Positions 26,372 through 39,481 of a stretch of DNA of 64,000 bases are shown here, piece after piece. The notes under the pieces were generated by a model that searched no databases, was not told where the DNA came from, and saw only the letters and a program-made list of their open reading frames with translations. Both the position numbers and the translations under genes were made by a program. Position 1 is the first letter of the stretch. The number at the start of each line of letters is the position of its first letter. Source of the stretch: Luidia sarsii (Eukaryota; Echinodermata; Asteroidea; Paxillosida; Luidiidae); NCBI GenBank assembly GCA_949987565.1, contig OX465110.1, positions 8,114,018 through 8,178,017 on the forward strand, in the 5' to 3' direction.

Positions 26372-27737
26372 TTGGCCTCTAGTGAGGCCTTGGAAAAGGC
26401 AATCGACCAGGATCAAGAAATCTCAAATCGGACATTTGATGATGAAATTATAATCATGCAAAGAGAACTTACTTCCATCAGCGAAGAAACTTGTGTTGTA
26501 TGGGCAGTAGCACATTACAGTCGGAGTAGAGAATCTGGAAAGAAAAACAGAATTTGCAAGTTAATATCTCCTTCAATATTGTTATGATGGAGCTTAAACT
26601 TGGCCTCCAGTGAGGCCTTCGAAAAGGCAATCGACCAGGATCAAGAAATCTCAAATCGGACATTTGATGATGAAATTATAGTCATGCAAAGAGAACTTAC
26701 TTCCATCAGCGAGGCAACTTGTGTTGTATGGGCAGTAGCACATTACAGTCGGCGGAGAGAATCTGGAAAGAAAAACAGACTTTGCGAGTTAATATCTCCA
26801 TCAATATCACTATGATGAATCTAAAACTTGGCAAGTTGAAAGGCATTGGAAAAGGCAATCGACCAGTATCAAGAAATCTCAAATCGGACATTTGATGATG
26901 AAAGTATAGTCATGCAAAGAGAACTTACTTCCATCAGCGAGGCAACTTGTGTTGTATGGGCAGTAGCACATCACAGTCGGCGGAGAGAATCTGGAAAGAA
27001 AAACAGACTTTGCGAGTTAATATCTCCTTCAATATTGTTATGATGGAGCTAAAACTTGGCCTCCAGTGAGGCCTTGGAAAAGGCAATCGACCAGTATCAA
27101 GAAATCTCAAATGGGACATTTGATGATGAAATTATAGTCATGCAAAGAGAACTTACTTCCATCAGCGAGGAAACTTGTGTTGTATGGGCAGTAGCACATT
27201 ACAGTCGGAGGAGAGAATCTGGAAAAAAAACAGACTTTGCAAGTTAATATCTCCTTCAATATCACTATGATGAAGCTGAAACTTGGCATGTAAAAAGGCC
27301 TTGGAAAGGGCAATCGACCAGTATCAAGAAATCTCAAATCGGACATTTGATGATAAAATCATAGTCATGCAAAGAGAACTTAATTCCACCAGCGAGGCAA
27401 CTTGTGTTGTATGGGCAGTAGCACATTAAAGTCGGCGGAGAGAATCTGGAAAGAAAAACAGACTTTGCAAGTTAATATCTCCTTCAATATTGTTATGATG
27501 GAGCTAAAACTTGGCCTCCAGTGAGGCCTTGGAAAAGGCAATCGACCAGGATCAAGAAATCTCAAATCGGACATTTGATGATGAATTATAATTATGCAAA
27601 GAGAACTTACTTCCATCAGCGAGGAAACTTGTGTTGTATGGGCAGTAGCACATTACAGTCGGAGAAGAGAATCTGGAAAGAAAAACAGACTTTGCAAGTT
27701 AATATCTCCTTCAATATTGTTATGATGGAGCTTAAAC
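26372..27737 (+). repeat. Six-monomer unit, copy 1 (1366 bp)
   Basis: Begins with the TAGT hairpin loop, then a unit with CGGAGTAGAG and CAGAATTTGC, an alpha unit with GGCCTTCGAAAAG, gamma with GGCATTGG, a CATCACAG unit, an AAATGGGACA unit leading into beta, then delta and epsilon. The next copy follows directly. Confidence 0.87.
26374..26389. repeat. Hairpin variant with TAGT loop
   Basis: The stem GGCCTC/GAGGCC is intact and the loop is TAGT. The same loop occurs near 27741, 38887, 45022, 46387 and 63456, marking the left edge of the six-monomer units and of the 14-bp-deletion block. Confidence 0.85.
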
Positions 27738-29105
27738 TTGGCCTCTAGTGAGGCCTTGGAAAAGGCAATCGACCAGGATCAAGAAATCTCAAATCGGACA
27801 TTTGATGATGAAATTATAATCATGCAAAGAGAACTTACTTCCATCAGCGAAGAAACTTGTGTTGTATGGGCAGTAGCACATTACAGTCGGAGTAGAGAAT
27901 CTGGAAAGAAAAACAGAATTTGCAAGTTAATATCTCCTTCAATATTGTTATGATGGAGCTTAAACTTGGCCTCCAGTGAGGCCTTCGAAAAGGCAATCGA
28001 CCAGGATCAAGAAATCTCAAATCGGACATTTGATGATGAAATTATAGTCATGCAAAGAGAACTTACTTCCATCAGCGAGGCAACTTGTGTTGTATGGGCA
28101 GTAGCACATTACAGTCGGCGGAGAAAATCTGGAAAGAAAAACAGACTTTGCGAGTTAATATCTCCATCAATATCACTATGATGAATCTAAAACTTGGCAA
28201 GTTGAAAGGCATTGGAAAAGGCAATCGACCAGTATCAAGAAATCTCAAATCGGACATTTGATGATGAAAGTATAGTCATGCAAAGAGAACTTACTTCCAT
28301 CAGCGAGGCAACTTGTGTTGTATGGGCAGTAGCACATCACAGTCGGCGGAGAGAATCTGGAAAGAAAAACAGACTTTGCGAGTTAATATCTCCTTCAATA
28401 TTGTTATGATGGAGCTAAAACTTGGCCTCCAGTGAGGCCTTGGAAAAGGCAATCGACCAGTATCAAGAAATCTCAAATGGGACATTTGATGATGAAATTA
28501 TAGTCATGCAAAGAGAACTTACTTCCATCAGCGAGGAAACTTGTGTTGTATGGGCAGTAGCACATTACAGTCGGAGGAGAGAATCTGGAAAAAAACAGAC
28601 TTTGCAAGTTAATATCTCCTTCAATATCACTATGATGAAGCTGAAACTTGGCATGTAAAAAGGCCTTGGAAAGGGCAATCGACCAGTATCAAGAAATCTC
28701 AAATCGGACATTTGATGATAAAATCATAGTCATGCAAAGAGAACTTAATTCCACCAGCGAGGCAACTTGTGTTGTATGGGCAGTAGCACATTAAAGTCGG
28801 CGGAGAGAATCTGGAAAGAAAAACAGACTTTGCAAGTTAATATCTCCTTCAATATTGTTATGATGGAGCTAAAACTTGGCCTCCAGTGAGGCCTTGGAAA
28901 AGGCAATCGACCAGGATCAAGAAATCTCAAATCGGACATTTGATGATGAATTATAATTATGCAAAGAGAACTTACTTCCATCAGCGAGGAAACTTGTGTT
29001 GTATGGGCAGTAGCACATTACAGTCGGAGAAGAGAATCTGGAAAGAAAAACAGACTTTGCAAGTTAATATCTCCTTCAATATTGTTATGATGGAGCTTAA
29101 ACTTG
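27738..29105 (+). repeat. Six-monomer unit, copy 2
   Basis: Same order as the preceding unit. Visible differences are GAGAAAATCTGG (near 28123) and one A fewer in the A tract near 28590. It ends where the next hairpin loop is CAGT instead of TAGT. Confidence 0.87.
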
Positions 29106-30604
29106 GCCTCCAGTGAGGCCTTGGAAAAGGCAATCGACCAGGATCAAGAAATCTCAAATCGGACATTTGATGATGAAATTATAATCATGCAAAGAGAACT
29201 TACTTCCATCAGCGAGGCAACTTGTGTTGTATGGGCAGTAGCACATTACAGTCGGAGAAGAGAATCTGAAAAGAAAAACAGACTTTGCAAGTTAATATCT
29301 CCTTCAATATTGTTATGATGGAGCTTAAACTTGGCCTCCAGTGAGGCCTTGGAAAAGGCAATCGACCAGGATCAAGAAATCTCAAATCGGACATTTGATG
29401 ATGAAATTATAATCATGGAAAGAGAACTTACTTCCATCAGCGAAGAAACTTGTGTTGTATGGGCAGTAGCACATTACAGTCGGAGTAGAGAATCTGGAAA
29501 GAAAAACAGACTTTGCAAGTTAATATCTCCTTCAATATTGTTATGATGGAGCTTAAACTTGGCCTCCAGTGAGGCCTTCGAAAAGGCAATCGACCAGGAT
29601 CAAGAAATCTCAAATCGGACATTTGATGATGAAATTATAGTCATGCAAAGAGAACGTACTTCCATCAGCGAGGCAACTTGTGTTGTATGGGCAGTAGCAC
29701 ATTACAGTCGGCGGAGAAAATCTGGAAAGAAAAACAGACTTTGCAAGTTAATAACTCCTTTAATATTGTTATGATGGAGCTAAAACTTGGCCTCCAGTGA
29801 GGCCTTTAAAAAGGCAATCGACGAGGATCAAGAAATCTCAAATCGGACATTTGATGATGAAATTATAATCATGCAAAGAGAACTTACTTCCATCAGCGAA
29901 GAAACTTGTGTTGTATGGGCAGTAGCACATTACAGTCGGAGTAGAGAATCTGGAAAGAAAAACAGACTTTGCAAGTTAATATCTCCTTCAAAATTGTTAT
30001 GATGGAGCTTAAACTTGGCCTCCAGTGAGGCCTTGGAAAAGGCAATCGACCAGGATCAAGAAATCTCAAATCGGACATTTGATGATGAAATTATAGTCAT
30101 GCAAAGAGAACTTACTTCAATCAGCGAGGCAACTTGTGTTGTATGGGCAGTAGCACATTACAGTCGGCGGAGAGAATCTGGAAAGAAAAACAGACTTTGC
30201 GAGTTAATATCTCCATCAATATCACTATGATGAATCTAAAACTTGGCAAGTTGAAAGGCATTGGAAAAGGCAATCGACCAGTATCAAGAAATCTCAAATC
30301 GGACATTTGATGATGAAAGTATAGTCATGCAAAGAGAACTTACTTCCATCAGCGAGGCAACTTGTGTTGTATGGGCAGTAGCACATCACAGTCGGCGGAG
30401 AGAATCTGGAAAGAAAAACAGACTTTGCGAGTTAATATCTCCTTCAATATTGTTATGATGGAGCTAAAACTTGGCCTTCAGTGAGGCCTTGGAAAAGGCA
30501 ATCGACCAGTATCAAGAAATCTCAAATGGGACATTTGATGATGAAATTATAGTCATGCAAAGAGAACTTACTTCCATCAGCGAGGAAACTTGTGTTGTAT
30601 GGGC

Positions 30605-33600
30605 AGTAGCACATTACAGTCGGAGAAGAGAATCTGGAAAGAAAAACAGACTTTGCAAGTTAATATCTCCTTCAATATTGTTATGATGGAGCTTAAACTT
30701 GGCCTCCAGTGAGGCCTTGGAAAAGGCAATCGACCAGGATCAAGAAATCTCAAATCGGACATTTGATGATGAAATTATAATCATGCAAAGAGAACTTACT
30801 TCCATCAGCGAGGCAACTTGTGTTGTATGGGCAGTAGCACATTACAGTCGGAGAAGAGAATCTGAAAAGAAAAACAGACTTTGCAAGTTAATATCTCCTT
30901 CAATATTGTTATGATGGAGCTTAAACTTGGCCTCCTGTGAGGCCTTGGAAAAGGCAATCGACCAGGATCAAGAAATCTCAAATCGGACATTTGATGATGA
31001 AATTATAATCATGGAAAGAGAACTTACTTCCATCAGCGAAGAAACTTGTGTTGTATGGGCAGTAGCACATTACAGTCGGAGTAGAGAATCTGGAAAGAAA
31101 AACAGACTTTGCAAGTTAATATCTCCTTCAATATTGTTATGATGGAGCTTAAACTTGGCCTCCAGTGAGGCCTTCGAAAAGGCAATCGACCAGCATCAAG
31201 AAATCTCAAATCGGACATTTGATGATGAAATTATAGTCATGCAAAGAGAACGTACTTCCATCAGCGAGGCAACTTGTGTTGTATGGGCAGTAGCACATTA
31301 CAGTCGGCGGAGAAAATCTGGAAAGAAAAACAGACTTTGCAAGTTAATAACTCCTTTAATATTGTTATGATGGAGCTAAAACTTGGCCTCCAGTGAGGCC
31401 TTTAAAAAGGCAATCGACGAGGATCAAGAAATCTCAAATCGGACATTTGATGATGAAATTAGAATCATGCAAAGAGAACTTACTTCCATCAGCGAAGAAA
31501 CTTGTGTTGTATGGGCAGTAGCACATTACAGTCGGAGTAGAGAATCTGGAAAGAAAAACAGACTTTGCAAGTTAATATCTCCTTCAAAATTGTTATGATG
31601 GAGCTTAAACTTGGCCTCCAGTGAGGCCTTGGAAAAGGCAATCGAGCAGGATCAAGAAATCTCAAATCGGACATTTGATGATGAAATTATAGTCATGCAA
31701 AGAGAACTTACTTCCATCAGCGAGGCAACTTGTGTTGTATGGGCAGTAGCACATTACAGTCGGCGGAGAGAATCTGGAAAGAAAAACAGACTTTGCGAGT
31801 CATATCTCCATCAATATCACTATGATGAATCTAAAACTTGGCAAGTTGAAAGGCATTGGAAAAGGCAATCGACCAGTATCAAGAAATCTCAAATCGGACA
31901 TTTGATGATGAAATTATAGTCATGCAAAGAGAACGTACTTCCATCAGCGAGGCAACTTGTGTTGTATGGGCAGTAGCACATTACAGTCGGCGGAGAAAAT
32001 CTGGAAAGAAAAACAGACTTTTCAAGTTAATAACTCCTTTAATATTGTTATGATGGAGCTAAAACTTGGCCTCCAGTGAGGCCTTTAAAAAGGCAATCGA
32101 CCAGGATCAAGAAATCTCAAATCGGACATTTGATGATGAAATTATAATCATGCAAAGAGAACTTACTTCCATCAGCGAAGAAACTTGTGTTGTATGGGCA
32201 GTAGCACATTACAGTCGGAGTAGAGAATCTGGAAAGAAAAACAGACTTTGCAAGTTAATATCTCCTTCAAAATTGTTATGATGGAGCTTAAACTTGGCCT
32301 CCAGTGAGGCCTTGGAAAAGGCAATCGACCAGGATCAAGAAATCTCAAATCGGACATTTGATGATGAAATTATAGTCATGCAAAGAGAACTTACTTCCAT
32401 CAGCGAGGCAACTTGTGTTGTATGGGCAGTAGCACATTACGGTCGGCGGAGAGAATCTGGAAAGAAAAACAGACTTTGCGAGTTAATATCTCCATCAATA
32501 TCACTATGATGAATCTAAAACTTGGCAAGTTGAAAGGCCTTGGAAAAGGCAATCGACCAGGATCAAGAAATCTCAAATCGGACATTTGATGATAAAATTA
32601 TAGTCATGCAAAGAGAACTTACTTCCATCAGCGAGGCAACTTGTGTTGTATGGGCAGTAGCACATTACAGTCGGCGGAGAGAATCTGGAAAGAAAAACAG
32701 CCTTTGCGAGTTAATATCTCCTTAAATATTGTTATGATGGAGCTAAAACTTGGCCTCCCGTGAGGCCTTGGAAAAGGCAATCGACCAGTATCAAGAAATC
32801 TCAAATCGGACATTTGATGATGAAATTATAGTCATGCAAAGAGAACCTACTTCCATCAGCGAGGAAACTTGTGTTGTATGGGTAGTAGCACATTACAGTC
32901 GGAGGAGAGAATCTGGAAAAAAACCAGACTTTGCAAGTTAATATCTCCTTCAATATCACTATGATGAAGCTGAAACTTGGCATGTAAAAAGGCCTTGGAA
33001 AGGGCAATCGACCAGTATCAAGAAATCTCAAATCGGACATTTGATGATAAAATCATAGTCATGCAAAGAGAACTTAATTCCATCAGCGAGGCAACTTGTG
33101 TTGTATGGGCAGTAGCACATCACAGTCGGCGGAGAGAATCTGGAAAGAAAAACAGACTTTGCGAGTTAATATCTCCTTCAATATTGTTATGATGGAGCTA
33201 AAACTTGGCCTCCAGTGAGGCCTTGGAAAAGGCAATCGACCAGTATCAAGAAATCTCAAATCGGACATTTGATGATGAAATTATAGTCATGCAAAGAGAA
33301 CCTACTTCCATCAGCGAGGAAACTTGTGTTGTATGGGCAGTAGCACATCACAGTCGGAGGAGAGAATCTGGAAAAAAAACAGACTTTGCAAGTTAATATC
33401 TCCTTCAATATCACTATGATGAAGCTGAAACTTGGCATGTAAAAAGGCCTTGGAAAGGGCAATCGACCAGTATCAAGAAATCTCAAATCGGACATTTGAT
33501 GATGAATTATAATTATGCAAAGAGAACTTACTTCCATCAGCGAGGAAACTTGTGTTGTATGGGCAGTAGCACATTACAGTCGGAGAAGAGAATCTGGAAA

Positions 33601-34248
33601 GAAAAACAGACTTTGCAAGTTAATATCTCCTTCAATATTGTTATGATGGAGCTTAAACTTGGCCTCCAGTGAGGCCTTGGAAAAGGCAATCGACCAGGAT
33701 CAAGAAATCTCAAATCGGACATTTGATGATGAAATTATAGTCATGCAAAGAGAACTTACTTCCATCAGCGAGGCAACTTGTGTTGTATGGGCAGTAGCAC
33801 ATTACAGTCGGCGGAGAGAATCTGGAAAGAAAAACAGACTTTGCGAGTTAATATCTCCATCAATATCACTATGATGAATCTAAAACTTGGCAAGTTGAAA
33901 GGCCTTGGAAAAGGCAATCGACCAGGATCAAGAAATCTCAAATCGGACATTTGATGATAAAATTATAGTCATGCAAAGAGAACTTACTTCCATCAGCGAG
34001 GCAACTTGTGTTGTATGGGCAGTAGCACATTACAGTCGGCGGAGAGAATCTGGAAAGAAAAACAGCCTTTGCGAGTTAATATCTCCTTAAATATTGTTAT
34101 GATGGAGCTAAAACTTGGCCTCCCGTGAGGCCTTGGAAAAGGCAATCGACCAGTATCAAGAAATCTCAAATCGGACATTTGATGATGAAATTATAGTCAT
34201 GCAAAGAGAACCTACTTCCATCAGCGAGGAAACTTGTGTTGTATGGGT
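30605..34248 (+). repeat. 16-monomer unit, copy 1 (3644 bp)
   Basis: First of two direct copies at a constant 3644-bp offset. Private markers include the CTGT hairpin loop near 30935, GAACGTACTTCC, AAATTAGAATC near 31460, ATCGAGCAGG near 31643, CGAGTCATATC near 31798 and CATTACGGTCGG near 32440. Copy 1 alone has CAGCATCAAG (C at 31194) and ACTTTTCAAG (T at 32022). Confidence 0.92.
30929..30944. repeat. Hairpin variant with CTGT loop
   Basis: The stem is intact and the loop is CTGT. I see it only here and at the equivalent place 3644 bp later (near 34573), so it is a private marker of the 16-monomer duplication. Confidence 0.85.
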
Positions 34249-37200
34249 AGTAGCACATTACAGTCGGAGAAGAGAATCTGGAAAGAAAAACAGACTTTGC
34301 AAGTTAATATCTCCTTCAATATTGTTATGATGGAGCTTAAACTTGGCCTCCAGTGAGGCCTTGGAAAAGGCAATCGACCAGGATCAAGAAATCTCAAATC
34401 GGACATTTGATGATGAAATTATAATCATGCAAAGAGAACTTACTTCCATCAGCGAGGCAACTTGTGTTGTATGGGCAGTAGCACATTACAGTCGGAGAAG
34501 AGAATCTGAAAAGAAAAACAGACTTTGCAAGTTAATATCTCCTTCAATATTGTTATGATGGAGCTTAAACTTGGCCTCCTGTGAGGCCTTGGAAAAGGCA
34601 ATCGACCAGGATCAAGAAATCTCAAATCGGACATTTGATGATGAAATTATAATCATGGAAAGAGAACTTACTTCCATCAGCGAAGAAACTTGTGTTGTAT
34701 GGGCAGTAGCACATTACAGTCGGAGTAGAGAATCTGGAAAGAAAAACAGACTTTGCAAGTTAATATCTCCTTCAATATTGTTATGATGGAGCTTAAACTT
34801 GGCCTCCAGTGAGGCCTTCGAAAAGGCAATCGACCAGGATCAAGAAATCTCAAATCGGACATTTGATGATGAAATTATAGTCATGCAAAGAGAACGTACT
34901 TCCATCAGCGAGGCAACTTGTGTTGTATGGGCAGTAGCACATTACAGTCGGCGGAGAAAATCTGGAAAGAAAAACAGACTTTGCAAGTTAATAACTCCTT
35001 TAATATTGTTATGATGGAGCTAAAACTTGGCCTCCAGTGAGGCCTTTAAAAAGGCAATCGACGAGGATCAAGAAATCTCAAATCGGACATTTGATGATGA
35101 AATTAGAATCATGCAAAGAGAACTTACTTCCATCAGCGAAGAAACTTGTGTTGTATGGGCAGTAGCACATTACAGTCGGAGTAGAGAATCTGGAAAGAAA
35201 AACAGACTTTGCAAGTTAATATCTCCTTCAAAATTGTTATGATGGAGCTTAAACTTGGCCTCCAGTGAGGCCTTGGAAAAGGCAATCGAGCAGGATCAAG
35301 AAATCTCAAATCGGACATTTGATGATGAAATTATAGTCATGCAAAGAGAACTTACTTCCATCAGCGAGGCAACTTGTGTTGTATGGGCAGTAGCACATTA
35401 CAGTCGGCGGAGAGAATCTGGAAAGAAAAACAGACTTTGCGAGTCATATCTCCATCAATATCACTATGATGAATCTAAAACTTGGCAAGTTGAAAGGCAT
35501 TGGAAAAGGCAATCGACCAGTATCAAGAAATCTCAAATCGGACATTTGATGATGAAATTATAGTCATGCAAAGAGAACGTACTTCCATCAGCGAGGCAAC
35601 TTGTGTTGTATGGGCAGTAGCACATTACAGTCGGCGGAGAAAATCTGGAAAGAAAAACAGACTTTGCAAGTTAATAACTCCTTTAATATTGTTATGATGG
35701 AGCTAAAACTTGGCCTCCAGTGAGGCCTTTAAAAAGGCAATCGACCAGGATCAAGAAATCTCAAATCGGACATTTGATGATGAAATTATAATCATGCAAA
35801 GAGAACTTACTTCCATCAGCGAAGAAACTTGTGTTGTATGGGCAGTAGCACATTACAGTCGGAGTAGAGAATCTGGAAAGAAAAACAGACTTTGCAAGTT
35901 AATATCTCCTTCAAAATTGTTATGATGGAGCTTAAACTTGGCCTCCAGTGAGGCCTTGGAAAAGGCAATCGACCAGGATCAAGAAATCTCAAATCGGACA
36001 TTTGATGATGAAATTATAGTCATGCAAAGAGAACTTACTTCCATCAGCGAGGCAACTTGTGTTGTATGGGCAGTAGCACATTACGGTCGGCGGAGAGAAT
36101 CTGGAAAGAAAAACAGACTTTGCGAGTTAATATCTCCATCAATATCACTATGATGAATCTAAAACTTGGCAAGTTGAAAGGCCTTGGAAAAGGCAATCGA
36201 CCAGGATCAAGAAATCTCAAATCGGACATTTGATGATAAAATTATAGTCATGCAAAGAGAACTTACTTCCATCAGCGAGGCAACTTGTGTTGTATGGGCA
36301 GTAGCACATTACAGTCGGCGGAGAGAATCTGGAAAGAAAAACAGCCTTTGCGAGTTAATATCTCCTTAAATATTGTTATGAAGGAGCTAAAACTTGGCCT
36401 CCCGTGAGGCCTTGGAAAAGGCAATCGACCAGTATCAAGAAATCTCAAATCGGACATTTGATGATGAAATTATAGTCATGCAAAGAGAACCTACTTCCAT
36501 CAGCGAGGAAACTTGTGTTGTATGGGTAGTAGCACATTACAGTCGGAGGAGAGAATCTGGAAAAAAACCAGACTTTGCAAGTTAATATCTCCTTCAATAT
36601 CACTATGATGAAGCTGAAACTTGGCATGTAAAAAGGCCTTGGAAAGGGCAATCGACCAGTATCAAGAAATCTCAAATCGGACATTTGATGATAAAATCAT
36701 AGTCATGCAAAGAGAACTTAATTCCATCAGCGAGGCAACTTGTGTTGTATGGGCAGTAGCACATCACAGTCGGCGGAGAGAATCTGGAAAGAAAAACAGA
36801 CTTTGCGAGTTAATATCTCCTTCAATATTGTTATGATGGAGCTAAAACTTGGCCTCCAGTGAGGCCTTGGAAAAGGCAATCGACCAGTATCAAGAAATCT
36901 CAAATCGGACATTTGATGATGAAATTATAGTCATGCAAAGAGAACCTACTTCCATCAGCGAGGAAACTTGTGTTGTATGGGCAGTAGCACATCACAGTCG
37001 GAGGAGAGAATCTGGAAAAAAAACAGACTTTGCAAGTTAATATCTCCTTCAATGTCACTATGATGAAGCTGAAACTTGGCATGTAAAAAGGCCTTGGAAA
37101 GGGCAATCGACCAGTATCAAGAAATCTCAAATCGGACATTTGATGATGAATTATAATTATGCAAAGAGAACTTACTTCCATCAGCGAGGAAACTTGTGTT

Positions 37201-37892
37201 GTATGGGCAGTAGCACATTACAGTCGGAGAAGAGAATCTGGAAAGAAAAACAGACTTTGCAAGTTAATATCTCCTTCAATATTGTTATGATGGAGCTTAA
37301 ACTTGGCCTCCAGTGAGGCCTTGGAAAAGGCAATCGACCAGGATCAAGAAATCTCAAATCGGACATTTGATGATGAAATTATAGTCATGCAAAGAGAACT
37401 TACTTCCATCAGCGAGGCAACTTGTGTTGTATGGGCAGTAGCACATTACAGTCGGCGGAGAGAATCTGGAAAGAAAAACAGACTTTGCGAGTTAATATCT
37501 CCATCAATATCACTATGATGAATCTAAAACTTGGCAAGTTGAAAGGCCTTGGAAAAGGCAATCGACCAGGATCAAGAAATCTCAAATCGGACATTTGATG
37601 ATAAAATTATAGTCATGCAAAGAGAACTTACTTCCATCAGCGAGGCAACTTGTGTTGTATGGGCAGTAGCACATTACAGTCGGCGGAGAGAATCTGGAAA
37701 GAAAAACAGCCTTTGCGAGTTAATATCTCCTTAAATATTGTTATGATGGAGCTAAAACTTGGCCTCCCGTGAGGCCTTGGAAAAGGCAATCGACCAGTAT
37801 CAAGAAATCTCAAATCGGACATTTGATGATGAAATTATAGTCATGCAAAGAGAACCTACTTCCATCAGCGAGGAAACTTGTGTTGTATGGGT
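34249..37892 (+). repeat. 16-monomer unit, copy 2
   Basis: All private markers of copy 1 recur 3644 bp later. I found four single-base differences between the copies: 31194/34838, 32022/35666, 32738/36382 (GTTATGAAGG here) and 33410/37054 (CAATGTCAC here). This places the duplication among the youngest events in the window. A few more differences could have been missed by eye. Confidence 0.92.
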
Positions 37893-39481
37893 AGTAGCAC
37901 ATTACAGTCGGAGGAGAGAATCTGGAAAAAAACCAGACTTTGCAAGTTAATATCTCCTTCAATATCACTATGATGAAGCTGAAACTTGGCATGTAAAAAG
38001 GCCTTGGAAAGGGCAATCGACCAGTATCAAGAAATCTCAAACCGGACATTTGATGATAAAATCATAGTCATGCAAAGAGAACTTAATTCCACCAGCGAGG
38101 CAACTTGTGTTGTATGGGCAGTAGCACATTAAAGTCGGCGGCGAGAATCTGGAAAGAAAAACAGACTTTGCGAGTTAATATCTCCTTCAATATTGTTATG
38201 ATGAAGCTAAAACTAGGCCTCCAGTGAGGCCTTGGAAAAGGCAATCGACCAGGATCAAGAAATCTCAAATCGGACATTTGATGATGAATTATAATCATGC
38301 AAAGAGAACTTACTTCCATCAGCGAGGAAACTTATGTTGTATGGGCAGTAGCACATTACAGTCGGAGAAGGGAATCTGGAAAGAAAAACAGACTTTGCAA
38401 GTTAATATCTCCTTCAATATTGTTATGATGGAGCTAAAACTTGGCCTCCAGTGAGGCCTTGGAAAAGGCAATCGACCAGGATCAAGAAATCTCAAATCGG
38501 ACATTTGATGATGAAATTATAATCATGCAAAGAGAACTTACTTCCATCAGCGAGGCAACTTGTGTTGTATGGGCAGTAGCACATTACAGTCGGCGGAGAG
38601 AATCTGGAAAGAAAAACAGACTTTGCAAGTTAATATCTCCTTTAATATTGTTATGATGGAGCTAAAAAGGCCTTGGAAAAGGCAATCGACCAGGATCAAG
38701 AAATCTCAAATCGGACATTTGATGATAAAATTATAGTCATGCAAAGAGAACTTACTTCCATCAGCGAGGAAACTTGTGTTGTATGGGCAGTAGCACATTA
38801 CAGTCGGAGAAGAGAATCTGGAAAGAAAAACAGACTTTGCAAGTTAATATCTCCTTCAATATTGTTATGATGGAGCTTAAACTTGGCCTCTAGTGAGGCC
38901 TTGGAAAAGGCAATCGACCAGGATCAAGAAATCTCAAATCGGACATTTGATGATGAAATTATAATCATGCAAAGAGAACTTACTTCCATCAGCGAAGAAA
39001 CTTGTGTTGTATGGGCAGTAGCACATTACAGTCGGAGTAGAGAATCTGGAAAGAAAAACAGAATTTGCAAGTTAATATCTCCTTCAATATTGTTATGATG
39101 GAGCTTAAACTTGGCCTCCAGTGAGGCCTTCGAAAAGGCAATCGACCAGGATCAAGAAATCTCAAATCGGACATTTGATGATGAAATTATAGTCATGCAA
39201 AGAGAACTTACTTCCATCAGCGAGGCAACTTGTGTTGTATGGGCAGTAGCACATTACAGTCGGCGGAGAGAATCTGGAAAGAAAAACAGACTTTGCGAGT
39301 TAATATCTCCATCAATATCACTATGATGAATCTAAAACTTGGCAAGTTGAAAGGCATTGGAAAAGGCAATCGACCAGTATCAAGAAATCTCAAATCGGAC
39401 ATTTGATGATGAAAGTATAGTCATGCAAAGAGAACTTACTTCCATCAGCGAGGCAACTTGTGTTGTATGGGCAGTAGCACA
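36725..39481 (+). repeat. Deletion-marked block, copy 1 (about 2.75 kb)
   Basis: This block starts inside copy 2 of the 16-monomer unit and runs past its end. Markers are AAACCGGACA, GGCGGCGAGAATC, AACTAGGCCTCC, AACTTATGTTG, GAGAAGGGAATC and the 14-bp deletion monomer. It matches 42860-45616 at a constant 6135-bp offset and diverges where CATTACAG faces CATCACAG. Confidence 0.87.
38661..38674 (+). repeat. 14-bp deletion at hairpin, copy 1
   Basis: The text GCTAAAAAGGCCTTGG replaces GCTAAAA-(14 bp)-AGGCCTTGG. The lost bases are the left arm and loop of the hairpin and one base of the right arm. The monomer is 214 bp. No clear repeat flanks the breakpoints. Confidence 0.9.

Larger units (their letters stand above)
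26310..30255 (+). repeat. Long-range block, copy 1 (about 3.9 kb)
   Basis: Contains the tandem six-monomer duplication and the alpha units after it (ATCATGGAAAGAG, GGCCTTCG, GAACGTACTTCC, GGCCTTTAAAAAGG, ATCGACGAGG). The whole order recurs at 44956-48902, at an offset of 18646 bp that becomes 18647 after one A-tract difference near 28590. Confidence 0.85.
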
